Assembly (NCBI GenBank): GCA_018820925.1
Contig: JAHJNJ010000037.1
Location: 1-64,000 of the forward strand
From: Gammaproteobacteria bacterium
Lineage (GTDB): Bacteria > Pseudomonadota > Gammaproteobacteria > Burkholderiales > Gallionellaceae
DNA: 64,000 nucleotides
Reading direction: 5' to 3'
Below, piece after piece: positions 1-9,108 of the stretch. The position numbers were made by a program, and so were the translations under genes. The notes beneath the pieces are model-generated. The model did not search any database. It was not told the DNA's origin and saw only the letters and a program-made list of their open reading frames with translations. Every line of letters starts with the position of its first letter. The stretch's first letter is position 1.

Positions 1-15
1 ACCCTACAACAGTGT

Positions 16-92
16 GTAGGATGGGTGGAGCGAAGCGATACCCAACATTTTCAACATTAGCGATGGGTATCGCTTCGCTCCACCCATCCTAC
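16..92. repeat. Perfect 29-bp inverted repeat (dispersed palindromic element)
   Basis: The arms at 16-44 and 64-92 are exact reverse complements (29 bp) around a 19-bp loop. The core GGTGGAGCGAAGCGATACCC resembles a palindromic repeat family scattered between genes in many beta- and gammaproteobacteria; that attribution is from memory. It lies upstream of the flavoenzyme gene and could form a strong hairpin. There is no T-run, so I do not call it a terminator. Confidence 0.85.
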
Positions 93-125
93 GATTTTGG
101 TTCCAGCTCGTTCGGCTTGGGATAA

Positions 126-2195
<2,070 letters not shown>

Positions 2196-2599
2196 GATCA
2201 AATCCTTCCTGCTTGCTTGCCTGATTTGTTCAGTTCCTGCTTGTTTCAAGAAGAAATGCCTGAGCTGTTTGTCGCTCACGCCCATCGCCCCGCAGTCCAG
2301 AACACTCTGCTGCATGATGCCTATTGATTCGGCCTGATGGTGTTGAAGTCCGTGCGCCCTGAGCTTGTCGAAGGGTGAATGGGCTTCGACAAGCTCAGCC
2401 CGAACGGTGTGAATACTTCATCATGCCGGATCAATAGATGCATTGCACTCATGAAGAGCGCGCACATAATCAAACCCGTCCTGATGACTGGTACGCATCA
2501 TCAATTACGCACAGGCATTGTTACGATTGCTAAACCTTGCCCCAAGGTCGATACTATATCCAAAGCAGAATTCTGCCTCTCACCTTGAATGAATAATTT
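2196..2599. other. Intergenic region, 404 bp
   Basis: Apart from the inverted repeat at 2359-2398 I see no gene with a convincing start or codon bias. A small palindrome, ACCTTGCCCCAAGGT, lies near 2533-2547. The promoter of the downstream diguanylate cyclase is probably here, but no clear -35/-10 pair stands out. Confidence 0.5.
2359..2398. repeat. 15-bp inverted repeat (CTGAGCTTGTCGAAG family)
   Basis: The arms at 2359-2373 and 2384-2398 are exact reverse complements with a 10-bp loop. The sequence matches the widespread intergenic palindrome with core CTGAGCTTGTCGAAG, seen in many proteobacteria. It lies downstream of the flavoenzyme gene and may act as a hairpin protecting the 3' end of its mRNA. 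Confidence 0.75.
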
Positions 2600-4546
2600 A
2601 TGCGTTCGATCGTTCGCAATCTCCTGATAATGCTGTGCTTGGGAGGCATCATTTCGACTTCGTTTGCTGCGGCAAAAACGGTGGAGATCGGCGTTCTCGC
2701 TTTTCGCCCCAAACAGGAAATGTCAAAGAAATGGCAGCCGCTGGGCAAGGCGCTGAAGCGCGCCATACCGCAGCATGATTTCAGGATCGTCGCGCTCGAC
2801 TACCCCGAACTGGAGCAGGCAGTTTCCGAAAGACGGGTGGATTTTGTCCTCACCAATCCGGCGCACTTTGTATTGTTGAGCAGGCGCCTCGGCTTGTCTG
2901 CCCCCCTGGCTACGCTTATCGTTGAAGAACACGGCATACCTCTGACTTCTTTCGGCGGTGTGATCTTTGCGTTGGCCGAGCGTACCGACCTGAAACAACT
3001 CTCCGACCTCAAAGGCAAACGTCTGGTCGCGCCTGAATTGGGTTCCTTTGGCGGCTACCAGATGCAGGCCTATGAATTGGCACTCGCGGGAGTGCATCTT
3101 CCCGGCAATGCCGTTTTGCAGATCGTCGGCATGCCGCATGACAACGCAGTCAATGCGGTACTGGACGGAAGTGCCGACGCCGGATTTGTCCGCACCGGTT
3201 TGCTGGAGTCAATGACAAAGGAACACAAGCTGGATCTGACAAAGATCAAGATTCTGAATCAACAGAACATTGCGAAGCTCCCCCTGCTGCTCTCCACGCG
3301 CCTCTATCCCGAGTGGGCCTTTGCGGCCATGCCGCATGTGGACGAAAATATTTCGCGGCGCGTCGCTGCTACCTTGTTCCAACTGGAAGAAGATACGGCG
3401 ACCACGCATGCAATTGGCATACGCGGTTTTACCACGCCCAGCGACTATTCGCCGGTGGAAGAGCTACAACGCGAATTGAGACTGCCGCCGTTCGATAGCA
3501 CGCCAAAATTCACGTTGCACGATGTCTGGACGCGCTATTACTGGGAATCCATATCGGCGGTGTGTGCCAGCCTGGTGATCCTGTTGCTGGCGGCGAGTTT
3601 GTTATTGATGAACCGCAACCTGAAAACAAAAAGCATCAAACTCGAAAATGAAGTCCGTTTGCGCCACGGCTTGCTCGATGCGCTGGGCGAAGGCGTGTAT
3701 GGCGTGGATTATCGCGGACGCTGCATTTTCATCAATCCCGCCGCGCTGCTGATGCTGGGTTTCAGCGAAAACGAAATCATCGGCAACGATCAGCATGCAC
3801 TGTTCCATCATCATCATCCCGATGGAAGCGTTTACCCCGGACACGATTGTCCTGTCTTCCGCTCGCTGGCAGACGACAAGACGCGCAGCGGGGAAGAATG
3901 GTTCTGGCGCAAGGACGGCTCCTGTTTCCAGGTTGCCATCACGGTCTCGCCCAACTGGGTGGAAGGTGGAAGCAAGGGGGCAGTGGTGGTATTCCACGAC
4001 ATCACAGAACGCAAGCTCAACGACGAGCGCATCCGTCATATGGCACAGCACGACACGCTGACCGACCTGCCCAACCGCGCGTTGCTGACCGACCGTCTGC
4101 AGCAGGCATTGTCCTACGCCAAACGCGACAAGCAGCGCGTCGCCCTGATGTTCGTCGACCTCGATCATTTCAAACCGATCAACGACACGCTGGGACACAT
4201 CGTCGGGGACTGGTTGTTGAAACAGGTCGCCACCCGCATGCGCGAATGCGTGCGCGATTCGGATACCGTCGCCAGGGTGGGTGGCGACGAATTCGTGGTG
4301 CTGCTGCGTTCCATCGACAGCACTGCGGATGCCGTCATGGTGGCCGAAAAAATCCGCAATGCGCTCAACAAACCATTCGATCTCGCCCAGCAGAGTTTGC
4401 ATATCTCGTGCAGCATCGGCATGGCCCTGTATCCGGAGCATGCCGAAAAAGAAAATGAGTTGCTGGACTTTGCCGATATCGCCATGTACCAGGCCAAGCA
4501 GCTGGGCCGCGACAAAGTGCAGGTATTTTCGTCGATCAAGAGCTAG
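2600..4546 (+). CDS. PhnD-like sensor, PAS, GGDEF diguanylate cyclase
   Basis: This 648-residue membrane protein should make cyclic di-GMP in response to a periplasmic ligand. A signal-like segment (about 1-24) precedes a PhnD-type solute-binding domain (about 27-300). A membrane helix follows near 315-336, then a PAS domain (about 350-475), then a GGDEF domain. The active-site motif GGDEF is intact at 561-565, with an RDSD inhibitory site five residues before it, so it is probably active and product-inhibited. No EAL domain follows. PhnD domains bind phosphonate- or phosphate-like ligands, but this ligand is unknown. The ATG has no obvious ribosome site; the signal peptide supports this start. 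Confidence 0.88.
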   Translation: MRSIVRNLLIMLCLGGIISTSFAAAKTVEIGVLAFRPKQEMSKKWQPLGKALKRAIPQHDFRIVALDYPELEQAVSERRVDFVLTNPAHFVLLSRRLGLSAPLATLIVEEHGIPLTSFGGVIFALAERTDLKQLSDLKGKRLVAPELGSFGGYQMQAYELALAGVHLPGNAVLQIVGMPHDNAVNAVLDGSADAGFVRTGLLESMTKEHKLDLTKIKILNQQNIAKLPLLLSTRLYPEWAFAAMPHVDENISRRVAATLFQLEEDTATTHAIGIRGFTTPSDYSPVEELQRELRLPPFDSTPKFTLHDVWTRYYWESISAVCASLVILLLAASLLLMNRNLKTKSIKLENEVRLRHGLLDALGEGVYGVDYRGRCIFINPAALLMLGFSENEIIGNDQHALFHHHHPDGSVYPGHDCPVFRSLADDKTRSGEEWFWRKDGSCFQVAITVSPNWVEGGSKGAVVVFHDITERKLNDERIRHMAQHDTLTDLPNRALLTDRLQQALSYAKRDKQRVALMFVDLDHFKPINDTLGHIVGDWLLKQVATRMRECVRDSDTVARVGGDEFVVLLRSIDSTADAVMVAEKIRNALNKPFDLAQQSLHISCSIGMALYPEHAEKENELLDFADIAMYQAKQLGRDKVQVFSSIKS

Positions 4547-4593
4547 CGCAACATTTTCGTGGCGGTTGCTGGCTGGCGGTACCGCGTAAATAT

Positions 4594-4616
4594 CCCCCGA
4601 CCGGGGGCTTTAATTT
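4594..4616 (+). terminator. Possible terminator after the diguanylate cyclase
   Basis: CCCCC-GACC-GGGGG (4594-4607) is followed by CTTTAATTTG. The stem is short and the T-run is interrupted, so this is a weak call. Confidence 0.4.
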
Positions 4617-4654
4617 GTGAGCCCCTAAAAGGAGCCGACAAACCATGGATCACC

Positions 4655-4918
4655 TCAAGGCGGTGGCTTGCGGCCCTGGCCGGGGGGTGGAGCGCCGGGG
4701 CGGGTGAACCCTTTCTTCGTCATGCAACTATCCATTGCAGTCTGATCGGCATATCCGTTTGAGTCCTTGGCAACGGACGATGCACAAGCCGACAACGCCG
4801 CTTCCAGCGTGGACTTGTCAGGTGCCGTGTCGGAAGTATCGGTAGTCATAGTTGATTCTGCGAATGCGCCGCCGCAGATCAGGCAGCAGAGCAGCGGCAG
4901 ACAGGAAAATGTTTTCAT
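4655..4918 (-). CDS. Small exported protein with proline-rich tail
   Basis: This 87-residue protein has no family I recognise. Residues 1-20 form a typical Sec signal peptide ending in GGAFA. The mature part holds two cysteines, one in LSACASS and one in DSCMTKKGF, which could form a disulfide. The C-terminus is proline-rich (RPGAPPPGQGRKPPP). A good ribosome site, AAGGAGACTGT, precedes the ATG. Its promoter region is shared with the divergent 59-residue gene at 5155 and contains an exact CpxR-type box at 5029-5043, so it is probably part of the envelope-stress regulon encoded just downstream. Confidence 0.75.
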   Translation of the reverse strand: MKTFSCLPLLCCLICGGAFAESTMTTDTSDTAPDKSTLEAALSACASSVAKDSNGYADQTAMDSCMTKKGFTRPGAPPPGQGRKPPP

Positions 4919-5028
4919 ACAGTCTCCTTGAGCGGGCAGATTGTTGATTCCATCCCGGCATCAATTGGTGACGATGCAACGAGTTGGTATGCTTAGTTTG
5001 TATCGCGCCTGCCGCAACGTCATTCTTT

Positions 5029-5043
5029 TTTACCTGAATTTAC
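5029..5043. promoter_or_regulatory. CpxR-type box TTTAC-N5-TTTAC
   Basis: TTTACCTGAATTTAC is the exact reverse complement pattern of the E. coli CpxR consensus GTAAA-N5-GTAAA. It sits almost exactly midway between the divergent starts at 4918 and 5155, about 110 bp from each. The identical 15-mer recurs at 8061-8075. Confidence 0.75.
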
Positions 5044-5154
5044 TCCCCGCCTACAGCAATTGACTTCGCCATATCCAATAATTCCTGCATCAGATCAGGG
5101 GCTGTTTTTTTTGGATGCAGCCCCGACACTGATTGAATTGATGAGGAGACGAGT

Positions 5155-5334
5155 ATGGATAACACCGAACTTTTCGAACAGGCAAAACAAATTGCAACAA
5201 CGGCTTCCTTGCTCGATTCGAACAAGAACCAGTTTCCGAATGATGCGCGAAAAATCGCGGAGATGTGCGTCGACAACCTGCATACCCTTGCAGAAAAGCT
5301 GGCCGGAAACAAAGTCGATAAAATATACATGTAA
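5155..5334 (+). CDS. Small soluble protein, 59 residues, unknown function
   Basis: The open frame starts MDNTELFEQAKQ and ends VDKIYM. A strong ribosome site, GAGGAGACGAGT, lies just before the ATG. The product is hydrophilic and probably helical, has one cysteine, and has no signal peptide or membrane segment. I recognise no family. It is divergent from the small exported protein at 4918, with the CpxR-type box at 5029-5043 about 110 bp upstream. It converges on the histidine kinase gene, whose stop lies 48 bp away. Codon use looks normal for this genome. Confidence 0.65.
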   Translation: MDNTELFEQAKQIATTASLLDSNKNQFPNDARKIAEMCVDNLHTLAEKLAGNKVDKIYM

Positions 5335-5382
5335 GCCACCTTGTCCAAACCAGGGAATGCTGCTCGGCATCCGGATGCAAAT

Positions 5383-6555
5383 TCAGGATGCCGGCAGTGT
5401 AACTGTAACCGCCAGTCCTCCTTCGGGCCGGTTCGCCGCTGTTATTGTGCCGCCGTGCGCCTGAACAACACGTTGCGAAATCGCCAGTCCCAATCCATAG
5501 CCAGTGTAACTGCCGCCCGTCTTGCTGCGAAAGAAGGGTTCAAAGATCGTTGCCAGCTCAGACGGTGGCACGCCAGCCCCTTCATCAAAAACCACGATTC
5601 GCCATTCCCGTGTGAACGTATCCTGCCTGGCGGAGAGCGAGATGCGCTTACCCGAGGGTGAATGCAACACGGCATTGCGCACAATGTTTTCAAGCGCGCG
5701 AAACAGCAGTTCCTGGTTGCCTTTGACACGAATGTGCTCGGGAATATCGATCTCGACCGTACATTGTTTGGGTTCGGCTTCAAAGCGTGCATCGTTGGCA
5801 ATGTGATCGAGGAGTTCGTACACATCGACCGCTTCATCCATGTTTCCGGCCATGCCCGAATCGAGACGTGCCAGCGTGAGCAGTTCGCCCACGAGCGAGT
5901 CGATCCGTCCCGTGTCGCGTTCCAGACGTGAAATGAACTCCGCTGCGCGGTCGGGCTGTTGCTGCATCAAATCGGTCGCCGCCTGCAACCGGGCCAGCGG
6001 TGAGCGCAATTCGTGCGAGATGTCGTGCAACAGGCGGCGCTGCGCTTCCATCAATCCCTGCAGACGGGATGCCATGCGGTCGAAGTCCTGTCCCAGATCG
6101 GCCAGCTCGTCGCGTCTTCCGATCATGGATAAGCCGATGCGTGTATCGAACCTGCCGTTGGCAACGGCGTCGAAGGCTGTGCGCAACGCACGGATGGGGC
6201 GCGCAAAATACCATGCGAGCAACGCGGCGAAGATCAGGCTCACCACACCTCCCGCAAAAACCGGCAGCAGCGGCGGCATGAATCCGCCGGGGCGCGGCGG
6301 CGGTCGCTGTGAGTCCATCCCGGCAGGCGGCAATGGAGGGGACATGCTGGATTGTGCACCCGGTGGCGGAGGCGGCATGTTGGTACGGCCCCCCGCTGCA
6401 GGAAAAGGCGCTCGCCCGAATTGATCGCCCGGCGGCGGCGCAAATGACTGTTGCAACCCGGGGCGCAATGCCCAGACAGCAATGCCGACCCCGAAAGCAG
6501 TCAACATCTGGGCCAGCCAGAAAATGAAAAAGAATTTCCAGAACAGTTTGCCCAT
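5383..6555 (-). CDS. Sensor histidine kinase, CpxA/RstB-like, with proline-rich sensor loop
   Basis: The ATG chosen gives 390 residues; an upstream in-frame GTG would add nine. Membrane helices lie near 5-30 and 97-118. The periplasmic loop between them is only about 65 residues and is dominated by Pro, Gly and Met (for example NMPPPPPGAQ), unlike the PAS-type sensor of E. coli CpxA. HAMP, HisKA and HATPase domains follow. The phosphorylated histidine is His181 in HDISHELRSP, and the ATP lid region has GYGLGLAIS. It lies 72 bp after the response regulator gene in the same operon. A metal or misfolded-protein signal would fit the neighbouring CpxP-like gene, but this is inference. Confidence 0.9.
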   Translation of the reverse strand: MGKLFWKFFFIFWLAQMLTAFGVGIAVWALRPGLQQSFAPPPGDQFGRAPFPAAGGRTNMPPPPPGAQSSMSPPLPPAGMDSQRPPPRPGGFMPPLLPVFAGGVVSLIFAALLAWYFARPIRALRTAFDAVANGRFDTRIGLSMIGRRDELADLGQDFDRMASRLQGLMEAQRRLLHDISHELRSPLARLQAATDLMQQQPDRAAEFISRLERDTGRIDSLVGELLTLARLDSGMAGNMDEAVDVYELLDHIANDARFEAEPKQCTVEIDIPEHIRVKGNQELLFRALENIVRNAVLHSPSGKRISLSARQDTFTREWRIVVFDEGAGVPPSELATIFEPFFRSKTGGSYTGYGLGLAISQRVVQAHGGTITAANRPEGGLAVTVTLPAS

Positions 6556-6627
6556 ACCCCAACCCTTGATCCGTACCTGCACAAAACAGCCGACGAGACG
6601 CCGGCGCTACCGGCGTTTGCACTCACA

Positions 6628-7314
6628 TCACTCCCTGATCAGCATGTAACCCTTGCGAATGACCGTCTGAATGCGCGACCGGCCATCCGATGCTTCCCCC
6701 AGTTTCTGCCGGATGTTGCACATGTGCATATCGATGGAACGGTCGAAACGCTGCAACGGACGCCCCAGGGCGTGTTCGGACAATTCTTCCTTGCTGACGA
6801 CTTGCCCCGCGTTGCGCATCAGCACTTCCAGCAAACCGAATTCGGTGCTGGTCAAATCGACAGTCTGCCCCTCCCGTTCGACTTTGCGCTTCTCGGGCCA
6901 GACGGCAAGCGTACCAACCTTGATCGCCCGCGATTCACCTTCTCCGGTATTACCGGTACGTTTCAGGATGGCGCGAATACGTGCGGCCAGCTCCCTAGCT
7001 GTGCAGGGTTTGGGGACGTAGTCGTCCGCACCCAGCTCCAGTCCCAAGATGCGGTCGGTGTCGTCGCCGCGCGCCGTCAGCATGAGGACGGGTATCGCGC
7101 TCTCGCCGCGTACGCGCCGCAGAACTTCGATACCGTTGATGCCCGGCATCATCACATCGACGACGGCGATGGCATAACGTCCGCTCAGTGCCTCGCGCAC
7201 ACCCGATTCGCCATCGTGAACCATGGTGACCTCAAACCCTTCCTGGGTCAGGTAGTCGCGCAGCATTTCGACGAGCTCCACATCGTCATCGACCAGTAAT
7301 ATCTTTTCGCCCAT
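6628..7314 (-). CDS. OmpR-family response regulator, CpxR-like
   Basis: This 228-residue regulator has a receiver domain (about 3-115) with the acidic pair DDD near 9-11, phosphoacceptor Asp53 in VVDVMMPG and Lys in YVPKPCT. A C-terminal winged-helix DNA-binding domain follows (about 130-225). I use the ATG at MGEKILLVDD, which aligns with the family start; an upstream ATG would add 15 residues. It heads the operon with the kinase gene and diverges from the CpxP-like gene. The box at 7393-7407 lies about 78 bp upstream of its start, so autoregulation is likely. Confidence 0.92.
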   Translation of the reverse strand: MGEKILLVDDDVELVEMLRDYLTQEGFEVTMVHDGESGVREALSGRYAIAVVDVMMPGINGIEVLRRVRGESAIPVLMLTARGDDTDRILGLELGADDYVPKPCTARELAARIRAILKRTGNTGEGESRAIKVGTLAVWPEKRKVEREGQTVDLTSTEFGLLEVLMRNAGQVVSKEELSEHALGRPLQRFDRSIDMHMCNIRQKLGEASDGRSRIQTVIRKGYMLIRE

Positions 7315-7392
7315 CCTGTATCCCGCTCCACCAATTTGAACGGCCCGAATGTTATCCAATCACCGGCTGCCGTTGTGGGAGAAAGCCGGTTC

Positions 7393-7407
7393 TTTACTCA
7401 AATTTAC
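7393..7407. promoter_or_regulatory. CpxR-type box TTTAC-N5-TTTAC
   Basis: TTTACTCAAATTTAC matches TTTAC-N5-TTTAC exactly. It lies between the divergent response regulator (start 7314, minus) and the CpxP-like gene (start 7509, plus). It could serve both genes. Confidence 0.75.
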
Positions 7408-7508
7408 GCTGCTTGAAAGCGCATTACAGCCATCCCCGGCACACTCTGCCACACCGACGGTTCGCAATTTCCCCTCCCCGCCGACAACCCGATTACAGGA
7501 GAAACATT

Positions 7509-8039
7509 ATGCAGGACGCCAATCCACACGCCCACCCCCCGGTTTCTGCCGGCTTGATGCTATCCATATTGCCTTATGTGCTGGCCAGTGTCGTACTTTG
7601 CGCATTGCCGCTCATCTCATTTGCCCTCCCCCCTTCTTCGTCCGCGCCGCCTGCCTGCAAACACTCTGATGCCCCTCGTATTCAAGATGGGGAAACCCCT
7701 CCGCCTCCCCTGGAGAGACCTGCGTTGCCCCCCTATCTTTCCGGAATTGATATGACCGAGGCACAAGAAGATATGCTCTTCAAGTTGATGCACGATAAAG
7801 CACCAGCCATATTCGAAAACGAAAAGATCGCACGCAAGACCCGGCAACAACTGCATCAGCTCACCGGTTCCGATCGTTTCGATGCCGCAAAAGCGCGATC
7901 CTTGGCGGACGCACATGGCCAGGCACTTGCGGAACTTGCCTATCTGCACACGGTAATTCAGGCTCAAATATGGGCACTGCTTTCCGAGGTTCAGCGAACA
8001 CAGGTTTCCAGACAGCCAGGGCATCCACGCAAAAACTGA
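7509..8039 (+). CDS. CpxP/Spy-like periplasmic protein
   Basis: This 176-residue protein starts at the ATG after AGGAGAAAC. A hydrophobic segment at about 18-40 acts as signal peptide or membrane anchor. The mature part has a proline-rich stretch (GETPPPPLERP) and then a helical region. That region contains LTxxQ-like motifs (MTEAQ near the start, LSEVQRTQ near the end), the hallmark of CpxP and Spy. Those proteins sense or bind misfolded envelope proteins and dampen the kinase. Divergence from the CpxR-like regulator and the box at 7393-7407 (about 100 bp upstream) support a feedback role. The LTxxQ motifs are degenerate, so chaperone activity is uncertain. Confidence 0.75.
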   Translation: MQDANPHAHPPVSAGLMLSILPYVLASVVLCALPLISFALPPSSSAPPACKHSDAPRIQDGETPPPPLERPALPPYLSGIDMTEAQEDMLFKLMHDKAPAIFENEKIARKTRQQLHQLTGSDRFDAAKARSLADAHGQALAELAYLHTVIQAQIWALLSEVQRTQVSRQPGHPRKN

Positions 8040-8060
8040 CGCGGATTGTCTTGACGCAGT

Positions 8061-8075
8061 TTTACCTGAATTTAC
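8061..8075. promoter_or_regulatory. CpxR-type box TTTAC-N5-TTTAC
   Basis: TTTACCTGAATTTAC is identical to the box at 5029-5043. It lies 98 bp before the EF-hand gene, a spacing close to that of the other two boxes. Confidence 0.75.
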
Positions 8076-8173
8076 GCGGCACGCACTGCAGGAAATGGCA
8101 AGCGGGGACGATAATTGCCCCATGTGCACAACGTGATGCACAGCGCGAACCTCAATCAAAAAAGGAGCAAGCC

Positions 8174-8851
8174 ATGAGCAGCATTAGCGGAATCAACGGG
8201 AGTAGCACGTGGTCAATGATGCAAAGCATGCGCCAGAAAATGGCGGAGGATCTTTTCGCCCAGCTCGACACATCGGGCCAGGGCTATATCGACAAATCAA
8301 CACTGCAAACAGCACTGGATAGTGCATCATCAAGTACCGGCTCGACCTCTTCGGCATCGAACGTGGATGAGTTGTTCTCCAAACTCGACGCCAATGGCGA
8401 TGGAAAAGTCACCCAGCAGGAATTTACCGATACGCTGCAGCAAGTCGAAAACCAGCTCCAGGCCAATGCCAACCTGCAAAGCGGCGGTATGCCGCCTCCC
8501 CCGCCGCCGCCAAACGATGCGGGATTTACCAAGGAAGAACTGACCGCCCAACTGAACGAGGTCGGCTCCACTGACAGCAAACGTTCAGCTTTGCTGACGA
8601 ACATCGTCAACAACTTCGATGAGGCCGACACCAATGAAGACGGCAAAGTCAGCATGCAGGAAGCGATGGCATACGAGCAATCAGCGTCGACCACTGCTGC
8701 TTCCACAAGCAGCAGCGACAACACATCCTCGACTTCGGACACCTCTGCAACCGACACGGCGGCCAGAATCTTGCAGCAGATCATGTTGTTGATGCAGGCC
8801 TACGGTTCCGATAGCAATTCAAACAGCAACACGCTGTCGCTATTGGCGTAA
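8174..8851 (+). CDS. EF-hand calcium-binding protein
   Basis: The 225-residue product follows AAGGAGCAAGCC. It carries EF-hand loops in LDANGDGKVTQQEF and ADTNEDGKVSMQEA, plus a degenerate one in LDTSGQGYIDKS, so it probably binds two or three Ca2+ ions. Between hands two and three lies GGMPPPPPPPNDAG. The last ~55 residues are Ser/Thr-rich low complexity. There is no Sec signal peptide, so it is cytoplasmic or exported another way; it resembles XopAW-type EF-hand proteins. Its own CpxR-type box and strong terminator make it a single-gene unit of the local regulon. Confidence 0.8.
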   Translation: MSSISGINGSSTWSMMQSMRQKMAEDLFAQLDTSGQGYIDKSTLQTALDSASSSTGSTSSASNVDELFSKLDANGDGKVTQQEFTDTLQQVENQLQANANLQSGGMPPPPPPPNDAGFTKEELTAQLNEVGSTDSKRSALLTNIVNNFDEADTNEDGKVSMQEAMAYEQSASTTAASTSSSDNTSSTSDTSATDTAARILQQIMLLMQAYGSDSNSNSNTLSLLA

Positions 8852-8870
8852 GCCGTTTCAAATGAATCGA

Positions 8871-8904
8871 AAAATTGCTTGCGTGAGTCGCAAGCAATTT
8901 TTTT
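8871..8904 (+). terminator. Rho-independent terminator after the EF-hand gene
   Basis: The stem AAAATTGCTTGCG / CGCAAGCAATTTT (13 bp, loop TGAGT) is followed by more T residues. Confidence 0.9.
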
Positions 8905-9108
8905 GTGACTGACTTCCCTCTGGCAGACGATTGCTATCCGGTTCGACAATTCGACATAACGATGGCATGCCGTTTCTTTACGCCGTCTTTCACGATCCGC
9001 TCAATAAAACCACCCCCCTTATACAGCTATAACTTTGTGGCATCCTGCATCGGGTTGGGGCTATGATGTCGCCAAGCGTGACATGCCCAACGCTTTCCCG
9101 GGAGGCGC

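Noticed and set aside
5060-5464. 134-codon plus-strand frame overlapping the small gene at 5155
   Set aside because: It has no ribosome site and poor codon use, and it runs into the kinase gene. The 59-codon frame within the same stretch is much better supported.
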